Source: Woeseiaceae bacterium (GTDB lineage Bacteria > Pseudomonadota > Gammaproteobacteria > Steroidobacterales > Woeseiaceae). From it: a stretch of 64,000 nucleotides of DNA. The position numbers and the translations under genes were made by a program. The notes beneath the pieces are model-generated. The model had not been told where the DNA came from and searched no databases. It saw nothing but the letters and a program-made list of their open reading frames with translations. Shown here one piece after another: positions 33,746-41,641 of this stretch (positions are counted from its first letter, which is position 1; each line of letters starts with the position of its first letter). The stretch covers positions 17,898 through 81,897 of the forward strand of contig JANQGQ010000025.1 in NCBI GenBank assembly GCA_028277185.1, read 5' to 3'.

Positions 33746-34423
33746 ATGAGGACGCTGGTTGTAGAGGATGACGATCGGATCGCCGATTTTCTGGTGCGTG
33801 CGCTCAAGTCCGAAGGGCACACCGCGGTGCGCACCGGCGACGGGCGTGAGGCCTTCGAGCTTGGACAGAAAGCCGATTTCGAGCTGATCATCCTCGATCT
33901 GATGCTCCCGGGCATGCACGGGCTCGAGGTCTGTCAGGAGCTCAGGATGCGCCGCGTTCAGACTCCCATCGTCATGCTGACCGCAATGGACACGCTCGAC
34001 GACGTCATTACCGGGCTCAAGATGGGGGCCGACGACTACATCAAGAAGCCGTTCGCCATCGACGAGTTGCTGGCGAGGATCGACGCCGTGACCCGGCGTG
34101 GACGGGTCGAAGAACGGCGCCGGGATCTGCTGGCCGTGGACGACGTTGCGCTCGACCGGCGATCGATGCGTGCGACCCTGGGCGGGCAACCGCTGGATCT
34201 GACTGCGAAGGAACTCGCGGTACTCGAACTCCTCATGGCGAATCCCGGACGCCTGTTCAGCCGGGAGCGCATTCTGTCGAACGTCTGGGGGATGGACATA
34301 GATCCGCTGACCAACGTCGTCGACGTTTACGTCGGCAAGCTCCGTAAGAAGATCGACGGCGGGCGCGAAAGCTCGTTGATCGAGACGGTGCGCGGCCTCG
34401 GCTACCGGATGAATCTCCCCTAA
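33746..34423 (+). CDS. OmpR-family response regulator
   Basis: 225 aa. REC domain with LVVEDDDRIADFLV, phospho-acceptor Asp51 in IILDLMLPGMHG and the Lys switch in YIKKPFAIDE. C-terminal winged helix (PLDLTAKELAVLELLMANPG, SRERILSNVWGMDIDPLTN, VDVYVGKLRKKI). This is the DNA-binding partner of the kinase just upstream. Tandem 11-bp half-sites before the kinase gene (32000) and before the next operon (34502) fit its family's binding mode. The CCTAAA motifs in inverse orientation overlapping its own stop (34419-34436) may be a further site. Confidence 0.92.
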   Translation: MRTLVVEDDDRIADFLVRALKSEGHTAVRTGDGREAFELGQKADFELIILDLMLPGMHGLEVCQELRMRRVQTPIVMLTAMDTLDDVITGLKMGADDYIKKPFAIDELLARIDAVTRRGRVEERRRDLLAVDDVALDRRSMRATLGGQPLDLTAKELAVLELLMANPGRLFSRERILSNVWGMDIDPLTNVVDVYVGKLRKKIDGGRESSLIETVRGLGYRMNLP

Positions 34424-34501
34424 ATCCCCCCCTAAACGACGACCGCTCCCGCGGCGTCCCTTCAAGCTTTCCGGCATTGTCTCTAATCCGCGACAGGCGG
34501 G

Positions 34502-34540
34502 GTTTAGAGAAACTTCATGTGACGTTTAGGCGTACTTCAT
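34502..34540 (+). promoter_or_regulatory. Four 11-bp-phased half-sites upstream of the P-loop/ABC/porin operon
   Basis: GTTTAG at 34502, CTTCAT at 34513, GTTTAG at 34524 and CTTCAT at 34535 are each 11 bp apart, and the 17-base pattern GTTTAG-N4-ACTTCAT occurs twice with a 22-bp period. A TTGACA hexamer follows at 34545, where a -35 element would be expected for class II activation. The -10 is not clear. This is the best candidate operator for the regulator at 33746. Confidence 0.6.
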
Positions 34541-34622
34541 TGCCTTGACAGTATTCGTTCATCGCCGCTGATCACAATGGCCACTCAGCATCTTTCGATG
34601 CATTGGCAACCAGGGGTCAGAC

Positions 34623-35711
34623 ATGAGCACACCAGCGGCGCAACTCTTTTCGGGCAATCAATCCAACGTCGAGCGGCTGCCGGGGTACGAACCCGAGGGA
34701 CTGCCGCGCAACGCCAAGTGGGGCTTCGTAACGCGCAACGTTCCCACGGGCGACGCTTCGCACATAGAAGCCCGCGCGGATCACCGTCCCCAGTCCGGCG
34801 ACCTGGTCCTGGCGCGAGTCGAGAAAATCGCCCAGCACACACGCATTCAGCTGAACAACAGCCGGCGCTCGCTGCTCTACCCGGGCGACAAGCTGGTCGT
34901 TGCCTACGGCAATCGCTATGCACCCGACCAGTTCGCGGCCGAGATTCCGGCCTCGCTCGATCGCTGCCACCTCGTCGCCGCCGGCGGCATTGCGGCGCAG
35001 GCCGTGTCGAAGCACGACCGGCTCAAGTGGCCGACGACGATCCGGCCGGAGGGCTTCCTGATCGATCGCCAGGGCGAGGTACTGAACCTTCGGCGCTATG
35101 CGCTTGCCGCGCAGAGCCGGCGCGGTCTCCGCAGAAAACCGGTGATTGCCGTGCTCGGCACCTCGATGAACTCGGGGAAGACCACGACGGCCGCAGCGCT
35201 CGTCAAGGGCCTGAGCGCCGCGGGTTACCGGGTCGCAGCGATAAAGGCGACCGGTACCGGTTCGGGGAACGACGTATGGTCTTACGCGGACGCCGGCGCC
35301 GAGGTCACCCTCGACTTTACCGATGCGGGCCATCCGTCGACGTACCGCATCCCGCAGCTCGAGATCCAGGCGTGCTTCGAACGCCTGATCACGGCCGCAA
35401 GGGCCGACGACTCGGTCGACGTGGCCGTCGTCGAGATCGCCGACGGCATGCTGCATTTCGAAACCGCCGACCTCGTGAATTCGATGGCGTTTCGCCGCGA
35501 GGTGAAGCATGTCGTCTTCGCCGCCGGCGAAGCAATGGGCGCGCTGGCCGGGATCGAACGGCTTCGGCAGGCCGGTATCAAGCCGCTTGCCATCTCGGGC
35601 CTGCTCACGGCGTCGGCGCTGGCTGCAAGCGAAGCGCAGGCGCACAGCGGAGTACCGGTTCTGACGAAGTCCGAGCTCGAGGCGCCGTCAATTGCCCGGC
35701 GGGTCCTGTAG
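34623..35711 (+). CDS. P-loop NTPase of unknown function with an N-terminal beta domain
   Basis: 362 aa. The N-terminal part (residues about 30-150) is beta-rich: GFVTRNVPTGDASHIEARAD, GDLVLARVEKI, LYPGDKLVVAYGNRYAPDQF. Residues from 172 form a P-loop domain with VIAVLGTSMNSGKTTTAAAL (Walker A, Lys186), AIKATGTGSGNDVWSY and VAVVEIADGMLHFETADL, resembling the SIMIBI nucleotide-binding fold used by MobB- and DUF1611-like proteins. No signal peptide. It is the first gene of a four-gene operon with a fused ABC exporter, a hydrolase and an OprP-type porin, behind a probable response-regulator operator. Function unknown; a biosynthetic or sensing role for the exported compound is inference. Confidence 0.7.
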   Translation: MSTPAAQLFSGNQSNVERLPGYEPEGLPRNAKWGFVTRNVPTGDASHIEARADHRPQSGDLVLARVEKIAQHTRIQLNNSRRSLLYPGDKLVVAYGNRYAPDQFAAEIPASLDRCHLVAAGGIAAQAVSKHDRLKWPTTIRPEGFLIDRQGEVLNLRRYALAAQSRRGLRRKPVIAVLGTSMNSGKTTTAAALVKGLSAAGYRVAAIKATGTGSGNDVWSYADAGAEVTLDFTDAGHPSTYRIPQLEIQACFERLITAARADDSVDVAVVEIADGMLHFETADLVNSMAFRREVKHVVFAAGEAMGALAGIERLRQAGIKPLAISGLLTASALAASEAQAHSGVPVLTKSELEAPSIARRVL

Positions 35712-35713
35712 CG

Positions 35714-37363
35714 ATGACCACGGCGCTGCCGAAAACCCTGCCGGCGTCGCGTTATCCGCTGCTTGCGGGTGTCGTCGCGCTCGGCCTCGTTCAGGCCGCG
35801 ACGCTGATCGGAACCGCGTGGCTGGCGCAGCGTTTGCTCGGTGAGATCGTCGGCGGCGGGCGCAGCAAGATCCCGGAAACCCTGGCGCTGCTCGTCGTCT
35901 TCGCCGCAATCGGCGCGATCTGCCGCTGGCTCGAGCGCGCGGGCGGCGAGCGTCTCGGCAATCGGCACGTGCACGACGTGCGGCTGGCGCTCTACGACGC
36001 GCTCGCGGTGGCCAGGGCCAGGCGCAACAGCCACGGCATCAACATGATCCGCTTCTCGAACGATCTGAATGCGTTGCGGCAGTGGGTCGCGCTCGGCATC
36101 GCCCGGACCTTGAGCGGCGGTCTCTTCATGGCCGGCGTACTGCTTGCGGTCGCGCTGATCGATCTGCGGCTGGCGCTGTGGCTGGCTGGCGGGATCGCCG
36201 TGAGTGCGCTGGGCCTCGTTCTGCTCGGCCGGGGTTTCGAGAGTAGCGTCCGGCAGACGCGCCGCCGCCGCGGCGGTCTCGCGACGGCGGTGTCCGATGT
36301 GCTCCTGCACGTTCCGCATCTCCGGTTCTTCGGCCGGACGACGCGTGAGCGGCGGCGACTGGAACGTCTGAGCACCGGCCTGACCGAAGCGCTGGAAACG
36401 CGCGCGCTGTGGATCGGTGCGTTACGGGGGTTCACCGACTTCGCCCAGCGCGCGCTGCTGCTATTGGTTCTCGTCTACGGTGCCTACGCGCTTCTCGCCG
36501 GCCGGCTCGACGTGGCCGGCCTGCTGGTGGCAACCGGCGTCGCGTCGCTTGCCGCTACGCCGTTGCGTGATCTGTCGCGGGTCTTCGAGTACTGGAAGTC
36601 GGCTCAGGTAGCGCGAGAGAAGCTCAGCACCGCACTGTCCGCGCCGCAAGCGTCTGCCGCCGAGGATCGCGTCCGCCTTCGCAAAGGACAGGGCCGGCTG
36701 CGGCTGTACGACGTCGAGTGCCTGCCGGGCGCGACCCGTCTGGCGGCGAAAGCCCGGCCCGGGACGCGCGTAGCGATCGCCGGCGCCAACGGCAGCGGCA
36801 AGACGAGTCTCGTGAACGCGATTGCCGGCATCGTGCCGGCCAGTCATGGCCACATCACGCTGGACGGTACGCGTACCGATCAGCTGAGCGATCGTCATCG
36901 CCGGCGCGCTATCGGGATAGCGAGCCACCGCGTTCCGCTCGTGCCGGGTTCCGTCGGCAAGAACATTCGCTACCGGCATCCAGGCGCGGCGCCCGATGCC
37001 GTCGCCGAGGCCTGCCGGGTTGCCGGTCTCGATTCCCTGCTCGAGCGCCTGCCCGAAGGGCTTAAGACCCGTCTGGGGCAGGACGGCAGCGGCGTATCCG
37101 CGGGCGAGGCGGCCCGCATCAAGCTGGCAAGGGCCGTGCTCGACTCGCCGCGTCTTCTGCTGCTCGACGAGATCGAACAGGGCCTCGACGCCGACGGCTT
37201 TCGCACGCTGATGCGTTGTCTCGAGACCTACTCCGGCACCGTGGTTTACGCAACGCACGATCCGACGCTGATCGCAGTCGCCGATGACGTGTGGTCCCTG
37301 GACTCACGTCCGACGACGGCCGACGTGAGCAACCTGACGCACTTCCGTAACCCCGCATCGTGA
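35714..37363 (+). CDS. Fused ABC exporter with non-standard signature and Q-loop
   Basis: 549 aa from ATG 35714, two bases after the upstream stop. About five or six membrane helices occupy residues 15-290, as in ABC type-1 exporters. The nucleotide-binding domain has AIAGANGSGKTSLVNAI (Walker A), LLLLDEIEQGLD (Walker B with catalytic Glu) and VVYATHDPTLI (H-loop). The signature is VSAGEAARIKLARA instead of LSGGQ, and the segment equivalent to the Q-loop reads IGIASHRVPLVPGSV, with His in place of the usual Gln. These departures suggest a divergent transporter or a lowered ATPase. The substrate is unknown. It overlaps the following hydrolase gene by 4 bases. Confidence 0.85.
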   Translation: MTTALPKTLPASRYPLLAGVVALGLVQAATLIGTAWLAQRLLGEIVGGGRSKIPETLALLVVFAAIGAICRWLERAGGERLGNRHVHDVRLALYDALAVARARRNSHGINMIRFSNDLNALRQWVALGIARTLSGGLFMAGVLLAVALIDLRLALWLAGGIAVSALGLVLLGRGFESSVRQTRRRRGGLATAVSDVLLHVPHLRFFGRTTRERRRLERLSTGLTEALETRALWIGALRGFTDFAQRALLLLVLVYGAYALLAGRLDVAGLLVATGVASLAATPLRDLSRVFEYWKSAQVAREKLSTALSAPQASAAEDRVRLRKGQGRLRLYDVECLPGATRLAAKARPGTRVAIAGANGSGKTSLVNAIAGIVPASHGHITLDGTRTDQLSDRHRRRAIGIASHRVPLVPGSVGKNIRYRHPGAAPDAVAEACRVAGLDSLLERLPEGLKTRLGQDGSGVSAGEAARIKLARAVLDSPRLLLLDEIEQGLDADGFRTLMRCLETYSGTVVYATHDPTLIAVADDVWSLDSRPTTADVSNLTHFRNPAS

Positions 37364-38196
37364 TGACGGTATCTACTCCCATGCATACAGCCGACTACAA
37401 ACCGCGTCCGCGCGTTTTGCGCCGCTCTCTCGAAGCTCACGAGGGCTTCAGCTACCTGTTGCGCGTACCGGGTACACCGGATCCGAACCGGGTTCTCGTG
37501 CTCGTACACGGCATCGCCCGTCAGGCCGACTACATGATGCACGCGCTGGCCGGGCATGCCGAGCGTCACCGTTACACGCTCGTGGCGCCCGTGTTCGGCT
37601 ACCGCTACTACGAGGACTATCAGCGCCTCGGCCGGCGCGGGCGCGGCCAGCGCGCCGACCTGGCCTTGCGTGCGACGATCGACGATCTCGTTGAGCACGT
37701 CGGCACGGGCCGCCGCTTTCACCTGTTCGGTTTCTCGGGCGGCGCTCAGTTCGCGCATCGTTTCGTCTATGCGTGGCCCGACGACGTCTGCTCCGTCGCA
37801 CTGGCCGCATCGGGCTGGTACACGGCACCCGATGCGAACGTGCGTTTTCCCTACGGTACCGGCAAGACCGCGAAACTCCCCGGACTCGAGTTCGACGCGC
37901 AGAACCTCGCGAATACGCCGACGCTGACGCTGGTCGGCGACCGCGATCGATTTCGCGATCCGGCGCTGCGCCAGGTCGACCGCGTCGACTTCGTCCAGGG
38001 GCGGAACCGCGTCGCGCGGGCCCGTTGGTTCCACGGCGCGATCAAGTCGCTGGCAGACGCAAGCGGCACCGCCGTCGAGCACTCCATCGAGTTCCTCGAC
38101 AACACCGCACACGACTTTGGCGAGGCCGTTTATCAGGGCGGTCTGGCCGGAAAGCTCTTTGCCTTCTGTGAAAGGCATGTTCCTACAGACAGCTAA
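37360..38196 (+). CDS. Alpha/beta hydrolase
   Basis: 278 aa from GTG 37360 (GTGA overlap with the ABC gene) or 277 from ATG 37363. VLVLVHGIARQADYMM is the oxyanion strand, LFGFSGGAQFAHRF is the nucleophile elbow with Ser126, LTLVGDRDRFRDP supplies the acid and the C-terminal NTAHDFGEAVY the catalytic His. No signal peptide, so it acts in the cytoplasm. It resembles poly-hydroxyalkanoate depolymerase or phospholipase/carboxylesterase-type hydrolases only in general fold. Its place between an exporter and a porin suggests processing of the transported compound, which is inference. Confidence 0.85.
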   Translation: MMTVSTPMHTADYKPRPRVLRRSLEAHEGFSYLLRVPGTPDPNRVLVLVHGIARQADYMMHALAGHAERHRYTLVAPVFGYRYYEDYQRLGRRGRGQRADLALRATIDDLVEHVGTGRRFHLFGFSGGAQFAHRFVYAWPDDVCSVALAASGWYTAPDANVRFPYGTGKTAKLPGLEFDAQNLANTPTLTLVGDRDRFRDPALRQVDRVDFVQGRNRVARARWFHGAIKSLADASGTAVEHSIEFLDNTAHDFGEAVYQGGLAGKLFAFCERHVPTDS

Positions 38197-38207
38197 AGGA
38201 CACGATC

Positions 38208-39344
38208 ATGAATCCGAAAACACGTCTCTTGCTTGCTGGAATACTCGGTCTCGGCATCGCCTCGGCAACGGATGCCAGCGAGCTCGGCGAGATCGACATC
38301 AATGACGACTGGACCTTCCACTACGGTGCGCTGCTGCATACCGACACGGTCAGTATCAGCGACGACGTAACGCCGCTCGAGGATGACACCGACTTTCGTC
38401 GGGCGCGCATCCGGACCCAGTTACGCGGCGACGACTGGCGTTTCCGTGCCGACTACGATTGGGGCGTCGCCGAGGGCTGGCGCAGCACCTTCGTCGAGTA
38501 CAGCGGGTTTCGAAAGCAGCGGATCGTCGCGGGCAACCACGTGGCGCCGTTCTCGATGGAGGACCTCAAGGGGTCAAGCCAGATGGGCATGATCGAACGC
38601 TCGATCGCAAGCGCCCTGTCGCCGGGCCTGCAGACCGGCGTCTCCTGGCGGACATGGCGCGACAACTGGAGCCTGCACACGGGCGTCTTCGGCGATGCGC
38701 TGGACAATCTGGATCGCCGCCGCATGCCCGGGCAGAGCATCGTCGCACGCGGCACCTTCGCGCCGATCAACCGCGACGGTTTCGCGGTCCATCTGGGCGG
38801 CGCGATCGAGATGCGCGACATCGACAGCGGTGAGCAGGTTCGGTTGCGCGCTCGCCCTGGCACGCGCCTGACAGACCGCCGCCTCGTAGACACGCGCAGC
38901 ATCGACGGCGTCGATTCCAGTCGCAACGTCGGTCTCGAGTTCGGCCTCGCCTACGACCGCTTCCGGCTGCAGGCCGAGATGATCCGAACGGCCCTCGATG
39001 CCCCCGAAGGAACGCTGAACTTCGCGTCGGAGTATGTGATGGCGAGTTATGTGTTTGGCGGCCGGCCGTACCGCTACAGCCACAGCCGCGGCAACTTCCG
39101 GTCTGTGCGGCCCGACTCGGATTGGGGCGCTTTGGAAGTACTCGTTCGGGCCGCGAATCTGGACCTGAACGACGGCTCCGTCACGGGTGGCGAGCAGCGC
39201 GAATTGACGGTGGGCGCGTCGTGGATCTACAACGACTACGTCCGCGTCATGCTGGCGCTTACTGACATCGACGCAAGCCCGAACCGGGATGGGATCGACG
39301 AGTCGGTGACGCTTGCGTCGCTGCGGCTACAGTTGGCCTTCTAG
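38208..39344 (+). CDS. Phosphate-selective porin O/P-family outer-membrane protein
   Basis: 378 aa. Signal peptide at residues 1-24 (LLAGILGLGIASATDA). The barrel follows the OprP/OprO pattern: FRRARIRTQLRGDDWRFRAD, DYDWGVAEGWRSTFVEYSGF, FSMEDLKGSSQMGMIERSIA, TGVSWRTWRDNWSLHTGVFG and a terminal strand TLASLRLQLAF ending in Phe. It is 11 bases after the hydrolase stop with a good AAGGA site, so it completes the four-gene operon. OprP proteins take up phosphate or polyphosphate under starvation; relatives transport other anions. A decayed second copy of its last strand lies at 42784. Confidence 0.87.
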   Translation: MNPKTRLLLAGILGLGIASATDASELGEIDINDDWTFHYGALLHTDTVSISDDVTPLEDDTDFRRARIRTQLRGDDWRFRADYDWGVAEGWRSTFVEYSGFRKQRIVAGNHVAPFSMEDLKGSSQMGMIERSIASALSPGLQTGVSWRTWRDNWSLHTGVFGDALDNLDRRRMPGQSIVARGTFAPINRDGFAVHLGGAIEMRDIDSGEQVRLRARPGTRLTDRRLVDTRSIDGVDSSRNVGLEFGLAYDRFRLQAEMIRTALDAPEGTLNFASEYVMASYVFGGRPYRYSHSRGNFRSVRPDSDWGALEVLVRAANLDLNDGSVTGGEQRELTVGASWIYNDYVRVMLALTDIDASPNRDGIDESVTLASLRLQLAF

Positions 39345-39381
39345 CGTCCGTCGGAGACTGACCTATCCTCTTCCCGAAGCA

Positions 39382-40068
39382 TCAGAGCATTTGGACATCC
39401 TGAGAAAGATCGTGCCGCTGAGCCCTTTGGCGCCCGGCCCGCTTGAGCGCTGGCCAATAGCTTAGCCAGATCTCGACAGCCAGCAGCGGCACGATAAAGC
39501 ACACAAACTCGCGTACGGTCGTGCGCATTTCAGGGTCTTCGATAAAGGGAAAGAACCAGTCCTGCGAGACGCGCAACAGCCGTATCCATACAAAGGCGAA
39601 ACCCACCGCCACGCTGCGGATCATGAAGGCGCGGTGTGCGGCGTAGTCGCCGTGCCGTGCGCAGAACCAGGCGCAGGCCGAAAAGAAAATCCACAGAAGG
39701 CCGAAAATCATGAGCGCCGGACGCGAGCCGACGAATTCATAGTCCAGTGCGAGCACGATCGCGAGCGCCGCGGTGAGGATCGATGTGGTCAGGAATACGC
39801 GCCCGGTCCAGCGGTGAGCCTGCGGATAGCTCTTGCGAAAGCCCGGATGAAACTGCAGCGGGGCGACGAATAGCAGCGGTATCGCCAGCGCACCGTGGAT
39901 GTAGATCGACAGGATGCGTGGAGAAAGCGGACCAACGTCGGGGTCACTTGCGGCATAGATCACGTACACAAGCGATTCGACAACGAAGTAGGCCGATGCC
40001 AGAAGCAATACCGTCCAGAACGCAACCCAGAATTTGCCTACTCCTAGCAGTCGTTTCGAAGCTGCCAT
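39382..40068 (-). CDS. DUF2306 membrane protein
   Basis: 228 aa from ATG 40068 (TTG 40074 and GTG 40071 are in frame). Six or so hydrophobic helices. The conserved features of DUF2306 are present: IYIHGALAIPLLFVAPLQFH, the YPQAHRWTGRVFL block with HRW.GR, and the HGDYAAHRAFMIRSVAVGFA block. The function of the family is not settled; some act with heme- or quinone-linked proteins. It points against the OprP-type porin with 37 bases between stops and starts a patch of small unrelated genes. Confidence 0.85.
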   Translation of the reverse strand: MAASKRLLGVGKFWVAFWTVLLLASAYFVVESLVYVIYAASDPDVGPLSPRILSIYIHGALAIPLLFVAPLQFHPGFRKSYPQAHRWTGRVFLTTSILTAALAIVLALDYEFVGSRPALMIFGLLWIFFSACAWFCARHGDYAAHRAFMIRSVAVGFAFVWIRLLRVSQDWFFPFIEDPEMRTTVREFVCFIVPLLAVEIWLSYWPALKRAGRQRAQRHDLSQDVQML

Positions 40069-40306
40069 CACCAACGCCTACCCCACACCGGTGTCGGGAG
40101 ACTACCGCATTTTGGGTTCTGTGGCAGCCAGCCGTCGGCCTGGGTCACCGTCAGCAGGTAGCCATCCAGCCAGGCTTTGTCCAACCAACAAGACGGGCCA
40201 CCGCTGCTGGCCGGATGCGGAAGGGAGTGTCAGCTACTATTGCTGCTCCCGACCCAAAGTGGTCATTCGCGAGGATAGCTTCCTTAGCGGCTTTGGACGG
40301 CACTCA

Positions 40307-40666
40307 ATGCGAAAACTCTTTGAAGCGATCCTATGGATATCGCTGCTGGCGTTCCCGTTGGCCGCCTTGGGTGACAGAGACTATCCGGTCTGGGAATTCC
40401 CAATACTCGGGTCCGATTACATCGGCGACAGCTGCTCGCTGGAAACCAATCAGGTCATCGCGATACTCGAGTTCTCGAGAAGCGGAGAGGTCCTGAGCTT
40501 CGAATTCGTCAAGAAAAGTACGATTCCGATGATCAACAGCGAGGCAAAAGAGTACATCCTCGGTGAATCGCCATATTCCGAATTCGAAGACTTCAGCGAC
40601 GATGAAGCTGAGAAACACCGGATAGTGTTCATGTATTACACGGTCCCTTGCGAAGACCCGAACTGA
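40307..40666 (+). CDS. Small exported protein with TonB-C-like domain
   Basis: 119 aa from ATG 40307. Residues 1-22 are a signal peptide (LWISLLAFPLAALG). The mature part has VIAILEFSRSGEVLSFEFVK and HRIVFMYYTVPCED, which follows the strand pattern of the TonB C-terminal domain (a basic or polar turn S(R)(D/S)G.V, then K.S). Two Cys (one in DSCSLE, one near the end) could pair. No TonB membrane anchor or proline-rich spacer is present. The 230 bases upstream hold no other convincing gene. Local GC is lower than in the hydrogenase region. Confidence 0.6.
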   Translation: MRKLFEAILWISLLAFPLAALGDRDYPVWEFPILGSDYIGDSCSLETNQVIAILEFSRSGEVLSFEFVKKSTIPMINSEAKEYILGESPYSEFEDFSDDEAEKHRIVFMYYTVPCEDPN

Positions 40667-40767
40667 CCGCCACGTCAATTATCCGCTGGGTTGTGCGATC
40701 CTTCGGGGGAACCATATCAGGGAAGCCCTCAGGATGGAGCAGTCGAAGCGGCTCGTCGCCCCGGCCT

Positions 40768-41424
40768 TCAGTGCCGACGACGACCAGTACCAGGGACCGG
40801 CGGATGCCCGGCACACGTTTTTTTGAGGCTCAGACCGAGAACGAGTAGAGCTGACAGAAGTAGCGGCAGAGTACCGGGCTCCGGGACCACTACGGCAACT
40901 ATCGGCCCCTGGAAGTCACCCAGGTCGAGGTCGCCTTCACCAAACAAACGGCCGAGAACCGGACCGTCGTCCAGGTCGAGTGCGATAGGTATCCCGTCTT
41001 CATCCCGCAAAATCTGATCGTCTGCAAAGAAGATGTCGAGGAACAGCTCCTCGACTGGTTGTCGGGGTAAACCGAGGGGCGTAACGCCCGTCGAGTAGAT
41101 CGTGAAGTAGTCGTTTGAAGAAGGCCCTATTAGAAGGAAAGCCATCAAACCTTCGAAGAGGTACTCGCCGACCATCAGGTCGTACATGAAACTGCCGAAT
41201 ACAGTCTCACCGTTACTACCAACATCAAGCAGGTCAAGTTCCGCCAAATCGAAGGTCAGGCTGGCATGTATTTGGTCACCAATACTGAACGGATTCTCGC
41301 CACCGGTACCGAAAGGGTCGACTTGAGAGACCTCTCCAAAAACGTCCAATCGAATCGGCGTTGCTTCGGCTACTGGTAGAGCCATTACCAGAACGATGGC
41401 GATCGACAATGCACGCATTCTCAT
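40768..41424 (-). CDS. PEP-CTERM sorting-signal protein
   Basis: 218 aa from ATG 41424 (AGGAGCT upstream). N-terminal signal peptide (ALSIAIVLVMALPVAEA). C-terminus VPEPGTLPLLLSALLVLGLS followed by a short basic, Cys-containing tail is the PEP-CTERM tripartite signal recognised by exosortase. The body is acidic and beta-rich (RLDVFGEVSQVDPFGTGGEN, GEYLFEGLMAFLLIGP). Such proteins are anchored or secreted with exopolysaccharide. No exosortase gene is in the window, so sorting depends on genes elsewhere. A sigma-54-like element and a perfect inverted repeat lie directly upstream. Confidence 0.88.
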   Translation of the reverse strand: MRMRALSIAIVLVMALPVAEATPIRLDVFGEVSQVDPFGTGGENPFSIGDQIHASLTFDLAELDLLDVGSNGETVFGSFMYDLMVGEYLFEGLMAFLLIGPSSNDYFTIYSTGVTPLGLPRQPVEELFLDIFFADDQILRDEDGIPIALDLDDGPVLGRLFGEGDLDLGDFQGPIVAVVVPEPGTLPLLLSALLVLGLSLKKTCAGHPPVPGTGRRRH

Positions 41425-41461
41425 AGCTCCTGATCCTTGCAAGGTTCCCTGAACGACAATA

Positions 41462-41477
41462 TGCAAATTTGGTTCCG
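41462..41477 (-). promoter_or_regulatory. Sigma-54-like promoter of the PEP-CTERM gene
   Basis: On the reverse strand CGGAACCAAATTTGCA keeps the invariant GG and GC of the -24/-12 elements at the right spacing, the AC of the -24 box and a full TTGCA -12 box. It lies 38-53 bases before the ATG. PEP-CTERM genes in other proteobacteria are often RpoN/PrsR controlled, which agrees. Confidence 0.5.
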
Positions 41478-41488
41478 CGAAACCAAAT
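41467..41488. promoter_or_regulatory. Perfect inverted repeat ATTTGGTT-N6-AACCAAAT
   Basis: Eight-base arms, six-base centre CCGCGA. It overlaps the -24 region of the sigma-54-like promoter of the PEP-CTERM gene, so it could be an operator for a repressor or activator. Confidence 0.5.
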
Positions 41489-41641
41489 CATTAACTTGCA
41501 TGCTCGAACTCGGTTCGGTGTAAAACTATTCGACGATACGAATGCTCGATCTTCTACTACGCTCCTGAACTGTGTTTTCGCCTGGTTTCGGGTGCTGCGG
41601 CCGGCAGCCGCTGGCCTGACACTGAGCGCCCGAAACGTTAA

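Noticed and set aside
34577..35711. N-terminal extension of the ABC exporter frame back to 34577
   Set aside because: This part overlaps the P-loop gene in another frame and is low-complexity; ATG 35714 gives the normal ABC N-terminus.
40243..40269. CTGCTCCCGACCCAAAGTGG-type sequence that resembles a dispersed intergenic repeat
   Set aside because: Only one degenerate copy is present in the window, so a repeat cannot be shown; a genome-wide search for the sequence would decide.
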